A stretch of DNA of 64,000 bases from Mariannaea sp. PMI_226 (lineage: Eukaryota > Ascomycota > Sordariomycetes > Hypocreales > Nectriaceae). Positions 46,501-60,230 of the stretch are shown piece after piece. The position numbers and the translations under genes were made by a program. The first letter of the stretch is position 1, and each line of letters begins with the position of its first letter. Where the stretch lies: the NCBI GenBank assembly GCA_024336345.1, contig JANFOG010000002.1, positions 3,596,001 through 3,660,000 on the forward strand, in the 5' to 3' direction. The notes beneath the pieces were generated by a model that saw only the letters and a program-made list of their open reading frames with translations, searched no databases and was not told where the DNA came from.

Positions 46501-49500
46501 CACAGGAACTCACCTCGTGAGGTGATGATTAGGCACGGCTCGACGGCTCTCCCGTTCAATGTTTGTTGTTTGTCGGGTTCCTGGGCTCGTTCGAAGAAAG
46601 TTTGTTTTGAATAAGGGTCTGTTCAAGATTTCTTCTTCATGTGAGGTGCTCGCGGCTCAAAAGTTTCGCAATGCCCGCGCTGTTGCTGAGTCATACGATT
46701 GCTACACTCGGAAAGGATTCGGTTTCTTCAGGAGTGAGGATGAATCAAGAGAACTATTGTTACGTGAACGGTTGCCACTGTCTCTAGGACACTCTTCAGT
46801 ATCCGTAGTAACTAATATAGCTTGGATTGCTCAAAAAAGGTCAGCCAAGTGCATATGGTACTTTGCGGCTACATACTCCGGTAGTTACGTATCCTCTGTA
46901 CAGTGTTGCGTTGTTACCACAGGCTAGGCACATTGCTCACCTACGGAGTTGTATACACTGTTGGCCGTTTAAGAAAGCATAACAGTAGAAACAGAACAAA
47001 AGACTACTTTACTTACTCTTCCATTAAAACTTCTTTCAATTTGCGTCCCAACTACGAAACTATTTTTACTCCGTTTTCTCTTCAAAGAGAAACGCAATAT
47101 GTTACTGCCTTCTATCCAAATTCTCAAATCTTCTTTCACCGACTGGGTGACTACTTCGGCTTGCGTCCCCTCCCCCTCATTTGACCGAGGCTGGCCTTAG
47201 GCCCTACCTAGTTGAGCTCCCGCAACCAATGCGAGTCATTGGCCCCGCTTTTGGTGGACTCTCGGCCGTCACTCTTTAAGAGAGTCCGTCCACCCATGCA
47301 ACTAGTTTATCAGCAACAAACTACTTCCTAATCTGGAGTCTTACCCCCAAACTTGGCCAAGGATCCACCCAAATTTAGTCCATTTTGTTTTTAGAATGTG
47401 GGTTAATAATTCTCTCTATTCTGTGATTAATTATCCCGCATTTTACTACCCCTGCCTATTCGCATCGGCGCTTAAGACCAAATTAGTCCCATAAATGCAA
47501 AGCTAAGCAATCTGTCACATCACAATCATCACAACCATCAGGCTCCTGCCCACTCTACATTTAGCCCGCATTATCACATCGGTACCTCACCCTAATTTGG
47601 TCAAATTAACTCGAGGGAACCGTCCCTTGACCCGCTCACCTCAAATCTGGGATAATTATGGAAGCTTGACATTTTAGACCCCTTGACTCGAGCTTCCGAG
47701 TCCCCATCCACGATTTCCGTACCAGTCTCTTTCTAGTTTCGCGCTTCAACTTCCTCCGATACCCCTGTCATCCCATCATGCGCCAGTCGAAGGCCCGGGC
47801 GTTAGACATCTCCTCTCAGCCGCGCGCCGCGCATTTCGGGAGAGCAATGAGGCTTGCCAGAGCCCTCTGTTTTCCCATCATGACAAGGTGCGATCCTCAA
47901 AAGCTCGGTTGAATACTCCATCCGCCGAGCCTTCCGCCCTCCTCTTGGCCCGGTCAATGCCTCTTGATGCGCACTACGTAGCAGTAGCTCCGAACCTGCA
48001 TCTCGTGCATTGGATCTGCGAACAGCGCCGTGATGGGGTTCACGCTTGCAGTGACATATCAAGAAAAGCTGTACTTGCTTCACTGCCCGCTTTTTTTTTT
48101 CTTCAACTTCAAATACTGGAGCTATTTACCCCGTATTCAACAAGAATTTGTCAATTCAAACAAAAAAAAAAAAAGTCTAACGACTCGGTGGGCTTCTCAA
48201 CTTCTTCCAGATCGCCTCTTCCTTCCTTCGGCATTGCGGTAGCCTTGGTCCGCGGCTTACCTTGACGCCATCCAAGTTCACGCTCTGGGTCTCGATTATT
48301 TTCTCCTCTGGTTTCGCAGATTGTCCGAGCTTACTACCATAGAGGTGTGTGTGTGTTAACTATTTCAGTCCTTTTTTTCACAACACCCACTTTTTCGACA
48401 TCTCCGATATCCCAGCCCCAGAGCTTATTGACTTCTGACCACCCTCCAAGGCCTCAAAACTACCCTCCACCAGATAAAGAATTCATAATTTTTGTGAACC
48501 AGGGATTCGGAATAAGTGATAAATGTAGAAGCACGTCGCCCTCCTCCGCGTCGTCCGAACACCTGGTCTGCTTTTGCAGGTAGCACTTCACTCATTTGCA
48601 AGAATGTGATATCCAATTTCAGGACCGGTGACCAAACGTCAATTCTATCCCGTGCCAAACTTGGTACTGGTCTAGGGCTTTTCAACTAAAAATCGATCCC
48701 CAGTCTGCATTCTGAGGCCTTCCCATTTCTCCATCGACACCCCCTCCTTCGTGAATTGCTAGTCTCATACTGTGAATAACATTCTTCTCAGTAGCGTTGA
48801 AGCCGGCCGAGGACCCCTACCGTGATGCCCCCTCTTTCTCAAAGTCCGGATGCATATTCGGTGCGAGTGCCCGTGATGACGAATGCGAAGGACCGGTGAA
48901 AACTACAATTTTTTTTCTTAGTTGCAATAACGAAATCCTTAGCCATGTGGGATCCCGGATCGCATGATCATGTTGTCTGATGTGAGCTGAAGAAATATTG
49001 ACGCAATGAAAGACAAGGGACCCTGCTGGCTCCCGTTGTTGAAGCGGGACAAGAGGTTACATACATATCCGTAACTAGTACGACAGCTCAACCCCAGTTT
49101 ATCAGATAAACAAAGCAAAACAGAATACATAGACGGGCACTTCAACCGTGGTGGAGCTTTTGGGCTGGTGTGAACAGACCTTTTTTCTTCGCATGTACTC
49201 CGTACTTTATACGGCGTCCTGCACTCCGGACGCCCCATTGAACTTGCTTGCAGCTCAGATGCAGTCCGTGAAGTAACAAATTTTCTAATTCTCATCCTAG
49301 GCCCTTCCGAATCCCCGCTCTCCCAGCCTTCTTCCTTGCATTTATTACGGAGTAGTTTATGTGAGTACCTGTGACAAAGTACTACCTACGTTCGCCCGAT
49401 CTTTTGCACTTCACTCAAACTGGCTTCGAGCACGTTTTTGCTTCGTCTTGTCCCGTAGCTTAACCGATTTCTCAATGAGGCACAGGAAGTCTGGGTGAGA

Positions 49501-52500
49501 CAAGACCTCAGCCGCCCACAATTGAGCTGCTCGGATTACTTCTTTCGCTTTGCAATGCCGAATCGACCACCCACCAGAGGTGAGGAGGTCGCATTAGGTG
49601 TTCATCATGTGAGGTCCAGAGAATTAAATCCGTGCATCAAAGAAAATGGAGAATTCAGCATACATTCAGAAACCCGTTTTGTTACGGACGACAAGAGAGA
49701 GTGGGGTAAGTAGCTCTGTTCGTATGCATTTGAGAACCGTTGAAAGAGGAGGCGTGAGAGATTGGCGAAGTGCCAGCCTTCCGCCTTGCGGAATAACTTG
49801 GTGACCAGCAGCCCGCACTGTGACTGTGACGAAGCGGAGAACACCAATTTGGCCGTGTGAACGAAAACCCTTGAGGGTTAACGAGATCCTTGACCGTCTC
49901 CGCCGATTAATGGACCATACTGTGTACATCTTCAGCTCCTCCCTGGCTAAAGATCAACACAGAATTGCCGGCTAGAATGGTTCACAAGGGCTCTTTTTTA
50001 CTTGAGAGAATTGAGGGCAGATTTTCTTGGACAGGGCTCGGGAAAGATCGGTCGCTTAGCAATCAGAAATCGGCCACTTGGCTATGTCTTGTGAAGAAAT
50101 CTTGCAATTGCGCTGCGGTTATGGTCTGCTTTTGCCGTCATGTGGGAGATATTCGGGAACAAAGCAGTCTAGGATCATCTCTTGAACTTGCCTGTCGCGG
50201 CATGGCAGCGGAATCGCGATGACCGTTGCAGCAGTCCAACGAGATTCGAGTGCTAGTCTAAGCTAATCCCGAACTGAGACACCATGAGGAGCTGTGAGAC
50301 GTTGTTGCTTTTACTACGGAAAACCAAATCGGGGTCTTTTGACCTTATTCACGACTGACTCCATCTTGTCCCCAGCAGCATCCAGTCGGCGTAGCTTCGT
50401 CAAGGAGGCGGCCCTTTTTTACGCTGTCGATGGCCTTGCGTAAACGGGCACAGTCGGTGAAGATCCGTCACGCGCAGACCGATCTTGTTGGCTTCGAGGT
50501 GAAATTTTGGCCATGGCCTGATAGTTCGAAGCGGGAATGCAAAGCATTCGCACATGGGGGGAGTCCGCGGCGGGAACAGGGCATTAGCCTGCGGCCGTGC
50601 GAGCAAGGACATACATGCCTTGACTCTCGCAGCCTGCTCCACGTTTGTTTGCCATCGCCGAGAGGAAATAACAGGGGTTATTACAGACTGACTGCAAATG
50701 CTTAAGTGCCTTAGCTGAAGGGACTTGTCACACTCGAACAAAAAAGAACGAACTAGGTTCAGAAGAGAAGGAGCTCGGGCCAAGGACCCCGTCAGGGCTT
50801 CGGCAAAAAGGCAGGACAGATCAGGACTAGACGGTGATCGAAGAAACCCCGCAGCATTTCCATTGAACGAAGCTTAGCCAATGAGGGCCTAGAGATGAGA
50901 AGTCACAACGCGATTGGTTGTAAATTATATTGTTCGTTTTGTCGTAAGGCACTTATGTTCGCCATTGTCGTTCAGGAATGTAACTGACTCTCTATGCTAG
51001 GTACCTACCCAAGTTAGGTGCCTAGAGGGCTTGGACAACGCCCATGATAACGCATTAACCAGATGACGCAGCAATTTATAATCAAGGGTTCGTTTGTCTA
51101 CCCTATGTAATTTTATTTGATGTCGTGATTAATAAGTACAGATGTCGATCAAAGGCCCTGATGATATGAAGAAAATGAAGGTGGCCTAGAGGATATATTG
51201 CACGTTTTACATGGAAGTATTGTAATCAATTCATGGTCTTCAGGGTAGACACACTGCTTATTGATTCTAACATTGAATGGGTGGCAGTTATTTGCGCGCT
51301 CCAATAGCATATGCAATTGGGCTCGTATTGGTAGGACTGTTGACGCACAGTACCTGAACATTGATACACGGTAGAGGTCACAGCGTCGCACCCCCTCCCT
51401 TGACCCTGGAGGCGGTACATGTCGCACTGTATTGGCTGGTTCGCTGCACAACCTCACACATGTGCTTCTTTGGTACGCCGTTGGAGGAATGTCAACCCCG
51501 CAAGATCTCAATGCCTTCATAGTAACGCCAAGGTGTTACATCGCATCTCCATCTGAATAGCATACTTTCTCAAGACCTGCAATTGAACTAGCCTAGCTTC
51601 CACTTCACACCCTCGAATGAGGCTTGGTTATTTCCTATCAGCCAACCACATGTTGGCATCATCCCTCCCGCTTCAGCTCCGTGCTGCTGACAAAGGCCAT
51701 GGGTCGTTAAAATACTATGCTCTGTATCAAAGCACCGCCCCATTTCTTATCGCTGGTATTGAGACGTCACCCATTCAATTTGGAAACCTTCCCTTGCTTC
51801 CTCATTTTATCGCAATGCTAGTCACGTATTGGTACGATGGAAGCGTGCTCGAGCTTTAGATCACATTGCACTGTACGCACCATTTCCATGCAGAAGCATC
51901 CACGCCATGGCAAAACAGTTCGTCATACCTTCAGTAACTACTTACGCACCCCCACCTATGCTATGTGTAGCTCCAGAACAAGGTGAGAGAGTGTGGGCAC
52001 TCTGCGGCTAACCTTCTCATAGCTTGACACCGCCAGCATTGACCGCTTATCTTGTGCATCCGTGATAGCAAGTTGGGCTTTGGTCATGTGCGGAAGTCTA
52101 CGCAATATCGCCACTCGAATTTTTGATCACACGGATATTGACAGAATGATGCCTTACATTGTAACAGACCGCTTAAGAGGCCAGCTCATCGAGGCCTCCG
52201 GAAGGGCAGGTTGAGACATGAAGCCCAGCCGAAAAGATGAGACGAAAACTCCCCCACGAAAAAGGGAACTCTATGTGACCGGAGCCAACGAACCCGTAGC
52301 CGTTTCTTCCGGCTCAAACGGACGTTGGTGATGGTGAGGTTTCTGCCACCCTTGAAGGCTGGAGTAACTGGCCAAGATTAAACTAGTATGCCCAGTCCGT
52401 TCCCAAAAATGTCCCCGCGTGGCCCTGTCGGTGGTGGTCAAGACGCAAACTGTGTGCGACGGAGAGGCGACTGCAAAAGCGATTGGGCTTTCTTCAGCCG

Positions 52501-55500
52501 ACGAGGGGGCCAAGCATCGACCACCTCAGCCCTTTTCCCCTTGTTCTTGTTCTTGTTCATGATACTGACGTTTGTCCACATGAGGCAAACCAAGATGAGA
52601 GTGGGCTGAGGTATGTACATGGGAGCTGGAGAAACTTACAAGTTCCTGTATTGCTTGCCCTGCAGGGAATGAGCGCCTCACAGGGGAACTGGCAGCAGCT
52701 AGTGGGGAGCCGTCACCTTGATGGGGGTGCATGGGTCTCGATGACCACACCACGATGCATAGAAGCAGGGCGAAAGGCAGGGGGCCAAGATGTGGAAACA
52801 TACGATCAAATCTGGGTCTTTTGTGCTGGCTGGCAATTTACCCTACAGCGCCCATCACTGTCCGGCCCGGGGTTCGGCTTGCAAAGTACACGTCGAGTTT
52901 TGCCAACATACCCTTACTTTGCTCTTTCCCCGACTGCTTGTGATCATTCTGGAGATAGGCCCGGGGCTCGCTCGAGGCCTAACAAAACTGTAGTTGAAGA
53001 CGTTGCGGTGGAGGGTGGCTGGGATACTAAGCTAAAGTGCCGTGACTCAACGTTTTTAACTATTCAAAACGGCGCCCAAGTCCCACAGCTTATTGCCCCA
53101 GCGCGGCAAGCCAATGGGTACTGGCAGGCGCACGGCAACATGGTGGCCAAAAGGATAAAATTTTGATGCAGTATTGAGGTGTGTCAACGAGGACGAAACA
53201 AGCGGATACAGAGAGTTTTTTAAGCCATCAAAGCCAGGAACACCACTTGAGCGCAATAAGCAGAGGAACCGCCGAGGTAAGCATTGGATGCGGAGATGCT
53301 CGCCATGTCACAAATCACATAACTTAATGCACGGCAACTTTTGATACGGAATGTATAATACGGCCTGCATCCAGAAACACACAGAATCCCACACACACAC
53401 ACGCACGCACGCACACACAACGCTTTTTAGCATTTGATCTTATTATTAGGCGCACATGGGACAGACAGATGCAGGGGTAATTGCTCGATGCATGCGCGAG
53501 AGGTTTTAACTGCCACTACGACGAGGACGGCAACGGCGAGTTGAAGCTCGGTGTGGAATGCATCAGCCAGGTCGAGAGGGGGGGTAACCTTGACTGCTTG
53601 AATATAGCCAAGCATGACCAGGGCAGGGCAAGGCAAATGTGCGTCATTGAAGCTCTTTGCTGAAAGGTCAAGGAATTAGCCGAAAACGAAAGAGAAAAAT
53701 CACGCCCCTAGGAGGAAGAAGGATTGTTACTATTGTTGAGATTTGTGCACCGGCATGTGGACAAGATAGAGGAGCTGTACGTCGTCTATTTGCCGAGACG
53801 GGGTCTCGAGGATGCTGTTGGTGCAAAATAACGAACGGGAGAGAGACAGCTTCAGATGCTAACTGGACTAGAACCAGCTTCCCCCCACCAGTCCAGCCAA
53901 ACAGACTTACCCTTTCTCAACATCGACATGGTCCGGGATGGCTGGCTAACCACGGGCTCCTGAGGGAGAGAGAGAGGGGGGAGCAGCAGTCGTACTTTGT
54001 CTCTTCAGACTCACACACAGTCCACTCCCCAGCTCAGCAGATCACGGCGCTTAAGAATGCCGCTATATTTGGCGGGGTGAGTCGGGGCTAAGGTCGGAAG
54101 AAGCTCCTCTGTGGACCAATCTGAGGCTTTTGCACTCGCCACATCCCTGGCAGCCTGGCTGGCCTGCTTAGTAGTGGACTGGTTGGAGCAAAATAATGGC
54201 ATTGTCAACTGTGCCGTTGAATTTTTTTTTTCACTCGTCATTTTCTTTGTCACAATTTTCCATTATGGCTTTTTTTCTTTTTTTTTCTGGTTTTTTTTCT
54301 TCTTTCGTATTCCTCTTTGTATTCTCCGCCTCCTCTTCCTTCATCTCTCCACTTGGGTAGATGTAGGCGAGGGGTGACGACGTGACTAGTCTTGCAGTGC
54401 TGCACGCGGGATGCTGCCATGCCATGCCACATATGCCCAATGCTTCTTCTCTGCAAAGCCACAGCGCCCAAGGCCGTTCAATTCGCACTCCTCTTTCAAG
54501 ACAGGGCGCTTCTCTGACTCGTTTAGGCTGGGCTCGCTCTCTCCTCCCCCAGCCCCCGGCCAACTCTGCAATGGCATGTGCAGAGAGGAGCACAGATGTT
54601 ACTACCGTACAATATACTCCATGTGCTCCGTAACTACCTTACCTAGTATCGAATGCAGATGCAATGCGTTGTGTAGGTCCACAACCCAATGCCCACGACA
54701 CATTGCGGCTGCAGACACATGGATACTTACTTCCACACGCTCTCTCTTTGTTTTCCTTGTCTCAGCTCCTCTCATTTTGCTTGATTCTCTCGCCTCATCT
54801 TTTCCCAAGCACGTCCCGGTTGGGTGCCGACGTTTGTTAGTTTGCGAACTGGCAATCAGAGGCTCCCGGACTCTGCAGGTTTACCCCAACATTGTTACAG
54901 AACCTCAGTCAGTGCAGTTATCGGTGTGCTCGTTGCTGTCCAACCCCAACCCCAACATCAAATCCTCTTGCCCCATTCTCCATCCTCAGAGGGAAGAGAA
55001 GCGAAGAGAAGAAGAGCCTGCGGAACCCTAGGAGCCGTTTAGGAATAACTACGTATCCTATCATGCTCTTGCGCTCCATACGTCGTCTATAGTCTATAAT
55101 CCGCACTCCATCCTTTGTCCCCAAGTACCTCCGGCTTTCTCTACTGTATCACCCATCCTGGATGCAGACAGGGATCTGGGATCTGACCGACCGTGACCGG
55201 GGGCTCGGGGGAGAGTCTCACAGTCACACACACCATTCACCACGCACACCCCCTTGCTCAACACCAGACACACCCCCATCTTGCGACTCATGGTCACTCA
55301 TCACCCCGACAGTCTACCGACTTTGTGTGCTATTATTGTCCCTCCGCTACCGCTACCCGCTATGGCTGCTGCTGCGGTGACAGCTTCTGCTGCTACTTGC
55401 TGGCCCATCATCGCCTGTCCACTACCGCCCCCATCTTCTCTTACCTCCCTCCCTTATCCCCCCCTTGACCCCAGCCGCCGTGTGGTCTCCTAGGCTTCGG

Positions 55501-55834
55501 CCCTCCAGATATAGTGCATACATAACGTCCCGTAACCGCCCGCCGCCCGCAACCTGGGTCTTCTCCCAAGTTTGCGACCTCTGTATTATCTCCAAGACCC
55601 CCCCCTCCAAAACGAGTTCCCTTGTTTTCCTTCTGAGTCTGGAATATCTCCATTTTCCTTGTGTTGTTTCACGGCGTCGAAATACCACTCTAATAGAGAA
55701 ATACCAACGCCGGCAACGGCACCCCAAAACACTCGGACAAAACTTCCCTGGTTAACACGTACCCAAAACCCTCTCCGGTCCTGGAGACCGGTATCTTCAC
55801 AGCATCTATCACCGAAATTACGGAACATATCAGT
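43563..55834. other. 12-kb gene-free region between divergent regulators
   Basis: Separates the PRO1-like gene (-) from the SAM/PH gene (+), so it is upstream of both. I could not support any protein gene. Visible structures are the imperfect hairpin at 47253-47294, an AC-rich tract at 53389-53419, TAGGTAC motifs at 50998-51025, and many pyrimidine tracts after 54.2 kb. Open frames such as 44421-44822, 46559-46927 and 52483-53166 lack conserved sequence. Enhancers or long non-coding RNA are possible. Confidence 0.4.
53389..53419. repeat. AC/CGCA simple repeat
   Basis: Tandem (CA)n with interspersed CG steps, inside the long non-coding stretch upstream of the SAM/PH gene. Confidence 0.85.
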
Positions 55835-58573
55835 ATGGTATGTACATCCCAGCCGGCAACCTAGAAGATGTTGCTGTCTCCCTGTGAGAGTAAAAAAAAA
55901 AGGCCAATATTAACATGCTCAACTTCTAGGAATACCAATATTATCAGGCTGGCGGCGACCGCCGGACACTTCAAGAGATGAGGCAAAAGCCCGCAACACA
56001 AGAGCCATTCTTCAGTTTCCGAGCCGACAGTTACCGACATGATTTACGCCGACCAACTTCAGTGGCAACCGAGTTCGTGGACACTGATTGGGAAGAGGAC
56101 GTAGAGATTATCAGTGACGACGAGGAGGACGACAATTCACCACGCTTGAGTGTACAATCGGTATGTCGTATATATCTTGCCGTTTTAATTCCCCGCATCA
56201 ATGTGTAGACCTTTTGGCTAATGTTTTTGGTGATTCAAACAGTCCGGTTCTGGACAACCTAGCTTTACAACTGTCTCTTCATACGATGAAGTACCCACGC
56301 CGAGATCAAGCAGGAGCGCCCATGAGTATGCGGATTACTCCCCAAAGCAGGTTGAAGGCCCTCGAGGCCCTCATCTCTTCCGCAGCTCGACAGATAACCA
56401 GTCCATCGAAGACCAAATTGTACTGACGCTCTCGCCCGTTACCCCAAAGGTGACTTCCCGAGGACTGGACACCCTCCTCTCCCAATCTCAGCCTCCCCTA
56501 CCCCGCCGCAACAGCCCCTTTCAGTATACTCACGAGGAGCTTGACTCTTCGAGGCTCGTCGACTGGACCCCGGAAATGGTAGCCCAATCCATGCTCAATG
56601 CTGGCATTGAGCTGTCCGTGGCAGATCGATTTGTCGAAAATGATATTAATGGGCCTATCCTAATCACTTTGAAATTCGAGGACCTCAAAGAGCTGGCTAT
56701 CCAGTCTTTCGGCATCCGGACCAAGGTTTGGCACCAAATCCAGGCGTTGCGGGATAGCCGACCTGCCTCACCCCAACCTGATACCCCGATGGAAGATGTG
56801 CCCAGCAAGCTGGCCCGAAAAGAGACGCGAAGAAAGGAGGACAATGGCATGAGGCGGCGCCAGAGCAGCAAGCGAACACACCGAAAGAAGACATTGGAGC
56901 ACGAGGTGACACCCATGGAGTCAGTGTCCATCATCGGCATCGAGCAGGTGATTCCCAAGCCTCACTACTGTTCCAAAGGCGAAAACTGCAGCAAGTGGAG
57001 GAAGCAGCAGACTCTCATCCGGGCCTTCCAGCAGGAGCACCCCCACGTGGACATGAACCAGATTGGCACCGTGATGATTGGCGATGTTGGCAACCCGAAC
57101 TCGGCTCGGGCTTTGGACCCCAGCGAGACAATTCGACCTATCTCGGATGCCGTGCCTTCGGTCGTTGCCTCGTCCGATGTTCTCGGCCCTGGTGGGATGC
57201 CTCCTCTGCAGTACCTCCAGGAAGCTACACTCCGCAACTTGCAGGCCCAGGACCCTCAGGACAATGTTCGACAGTTCCTAAACTTCCAGCACCAACACCT
57301 TCAGGTTGACTGCAATGATGTTCCTCCCACACCTCCCTTCGACCCCAACCCGATCGTCCAGGCTCCTCACCATGGACTCCGGCGTCTGCCTAAGCTGTCA
57401 ATCCCGGGCAAGCCCATTCAGCTTTCGCGAGCACCCTCTCGCTCCGTTTCTGTCCCCCCAGTGCAGCAAGCACAGCATTACGCACAGCAGCAGACACTGG
57501 TGCAACAGCAGCAGCAGAACGGCTTCACCCCTTACTACATGGAGAAGGCTGATCCTCGCTCCCCAGAGCTTGAGACACCCAAGAACCCTTACCGCTTTGG
57601 CACTCCGTTCTCGGAAATGGACGTCCCCGTCACCGCTGTGCCCATTGGTCCCGTGTCTCGCGATACGTCCCAGTCTGTACCTCCTGACATGAACTATCGC
57701 GCCTCTCCCGCTCAGATCAACTCGGTTCCTACCCGCACACAGTCCCGAGCCTCTGCTCGCCGTCCTTCATTCCCAGTCCTCCCTGCCCTCACAGAGAACA
57801 AGCCCACTCTTGTGCACCGCTCCAAGCCCCAGTCACCTCGAAACTCGGGCGGTTCTCAGGACCGGCAGACCATCCAAGCCCCTGCTCGCATCAACTATCC
57901 TTGGTCTCCCATCGAGCAACGCAAGGACACATTCGAGAAGGTGACTTCTTCTTCCATGACTCAGGCGAGTCAGCAAAGCGGCAACCCCAAGATTGAGCCG
58001 GCTACTGGTGGTGTCACCGCTGGTACCAATACTGAATCCGCTTCCACTTCTACTGCTGCTACTGCTGCTGCCAATGGCGTTACCCATCAAGGTCCCATGA
58101 AGAAACGCAAGACGCGCATGCTCCGCCATGAGTGGAACGACGGATACTTCACTCTCAAGGGTACGCGCCTGAACATGCACAAGGATGCCAACGAGATCGA
58201 CCGCACCCTTGAGTACGTTGACATTGATGACTACGCTATTGCATGCTCCAGCTTCGCGTCTACTTCCAAGCTCAGCGCTGCCTTCAAGGCAGTCCACCTC
58301 ACTCATGAGCGCAAGAAGAGTGACCCCGGCGCTTTCAGCTTCCAGCTCATCCCCCAAGACAAGAATGTCGCTCGTCTCCGCAAGCGCGAGAGTGCCATTC
58401 AGAATGCTAGCGGCGCTGCTGGCGACGGCGTCAACGGCACGGGAAAGACTCATCACTTTGCTGTCAAGAGCCGTGATGATCGCATTGACTGGATGCGCGA
58501 GCTTATGCTTGCCAAAGCACTCAAGCAAAAGGGAGAGGGCTTCGAGATCAGTGTCAACGGCAACATGATCTAG
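55835..58573 (+). CDS. SAM and PH domain protein (Boi-like without SH3)
   Basis: Three exons: 55835-55837, 55930-56160 and 56243-58573 (2565 nt, 854 aa). Exon 1 would code only the ATG, followed at once by a GTATGT donor; the protein then begins MEYQYYQAGGDRR. If that is wrong, the next in-frame ATG is 55978. A SAM domain lies at about residues 185-250 (DWTPEMVAQSMLNAGIELSV, then FEDLKELAIQSFGIRTKVWH), a basic stretch follows (RRRQSSKRTHRKK), then a long Gln/Pro-rich linker, and a PH domain at about 690-845 (KKRKTRMLRHEWNDGYFTLK; closing DDRIDWMRELMLAKAL). SAM domains bind proteins and PH domains bind membrane phosphoinositides, so a cortical adaptor for polarity or signalling is likely. Yeast Boi1/Boi2 have SH3-SAM-PH; no SH3 is seen here. 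Confidence 0.85.
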
Positions 58574-59930
58574 TCATGTCTCACAGTGGCTTCTTCTTCT
58601 CCTTCTTCTTCTTCTTTATCTCTTTTGCAACAATTATTCCCTCTTATCAAACTAAGCTTCTTTGAGTACCCTCACCTCGGGTAACTCTTCATTCATTGTG
58701 TTCGACACTCCCCAAAGGGGAACCTATTTATTCTACTTCGCCTCATGACCTTCCTCTTCACCTCTTTCACTTTCTCACAACCCTCTTCTTCTTTCTCTTC
58801 CATAACGAATTTCCTTAACAGTTTGGATACGACAGACATGCAGATATCGACACTTCGGCTCTCTCGCGGGATGCACGGATAGCGAAATGATGTTCAGCTC
58901 AAGATGAGCAGCTTCATACATGGGAGTTTTTTTTATTGGTTCCCATCTGATTTCTTCCATTTTTTTTTTACTTTTCGTGCATCATGGCTTCTTTTCTTTT
59001 CATTCTATGGCCATAGGGAAGTTTTCTCTTGGAATTTTTCTCTTCTTTGGCTGGTGACGACGGGGTTCTTCTTCAGATATGCAGCTTGGATGTTATACCA
59101 CTCTTCTCTCACTCTCACTGGGACAGTTATACCGCTTTTGGTTTCTTTTGGTTATTGATTTTCTTCTTTATGCTTCCTTGTCTTTCTTTTTATTTGTGTT
59201 TTTTTTGTTGCTTCAGACTCAGATAGTTTTGGATGGGTAGGGAAACTAAAACGAGATCTCATTTTATAGCTTAGGTAGTATGATTGTGTTATTTTGAACA
59301 AGAATGAATTTGATAGTAACTATTAGCCACTATTCCTTCGTGAGTTTCTGTGTCGGTGTTATAAAGTATAAGCTATACAGTATTAAATCAGACGTGGTAT
59401 ATGTAGAATGGCTCTGATATTAGGAAATTAAGACCTCCAGTTGTCTCGTTATAAACAACATGAACGAGGCAAACGGTAATCGTAATACGGACCGATAAGC
59501 AATAAGAGATTCTGAATTATATTACAGTGTATGTGGTAGCTAGGCACTATAAGGGCCTAAATATCATTCAGCAGCTCTGTTATATATAGCTCTTAGAAGG
59601 TGGCTCCGCGGTGCCGGCGTCCTTGAGCCATTTTATAACGATATCAGCTATCGATTCAGGCAAGGGAACGAACCTCCTCTCCTAGTGAACTTGATTGCCA
59701 GCTGAAATGATAGGTTAATATAGTGTCAGTAGCCTCCTAATGTCTAATAACTCATTGTTTAGGGAGGACTCTTGATGTCAGTTCCTGTCTCTGTTGTACT
59801 ACACTGCGACAAATACATGAGGAGTTGGAGCATAAACAATGTTTCCTAAAGGGTATGCATTAGAGAAACCAACAAACAGATAGGCTGAAGGATTAGGGGA
59901 GGCTGTGGAGTGTCTCGAGGCTACAGATAG

Positions 59931-60152
59931 GTTACTGCTGCACCAGAGACACGGATACAGACTGGAGACAATGAGTATAAGTTGCGTCAGAGGATCACCG
60001 AAGCCAACAAAAGAATTGCGGAAAGAAGAAAATCTTACTTGGGGGTGGTCAAGAGTATATTCAGCCAGAGGTTATCCAGCTGGGCTTTGCAAACCCAAGG
60101 TCGGAATCCAACACCAGAATCACCTAAGTTCCAGTCTAAATGTGCTAATTGA
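59931..60152 (+). pseudogene. Coding-like relic, helical fragment
   Basis: A 73-codon open frame with no ATG, preceded in frame by a stop. Its translation is protein-like: NEYKLRQRITEANKRIAERR then KSYLGVVKSIFSQRLSSWAL. The charged heptad-like helix suggests a real ancestral protein, perhaps of a mobile element. No family assigned. Confidence 0.3.
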
Positions 60153-60202
60153 ATAAGCTAGCAATTGTAAGGAAGTAAGGGCTAGATCAGCCGCTATTCC
60201 GT

Positions 60203-60230
60203 TCGTCTCTTCTAACATAAGAAGAGACGA
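60203..60230. repeat. Perfect 11-bp hairpin
   Basis: Arms 60203-60213 (TCGTCTCTTCT) and 60220-60230 are exact reverse complements around the 6-nt loop AACATA. It sits just after a coding-like relic in AT-rich DNA. Confidence 0.8.

Noticed and set aside
52483..53166. 227-codon plus frame
   Set aside because: No recognisable motif, irregular composition, no splice context; likely chance.
60020..60130. tRNA-like segment with a TGC anticodon-like loop
   Set aside because: The acceptor arms do not pair and the T-loop departs from GGTTCRANNCC; it also lies in a coding-like frame.
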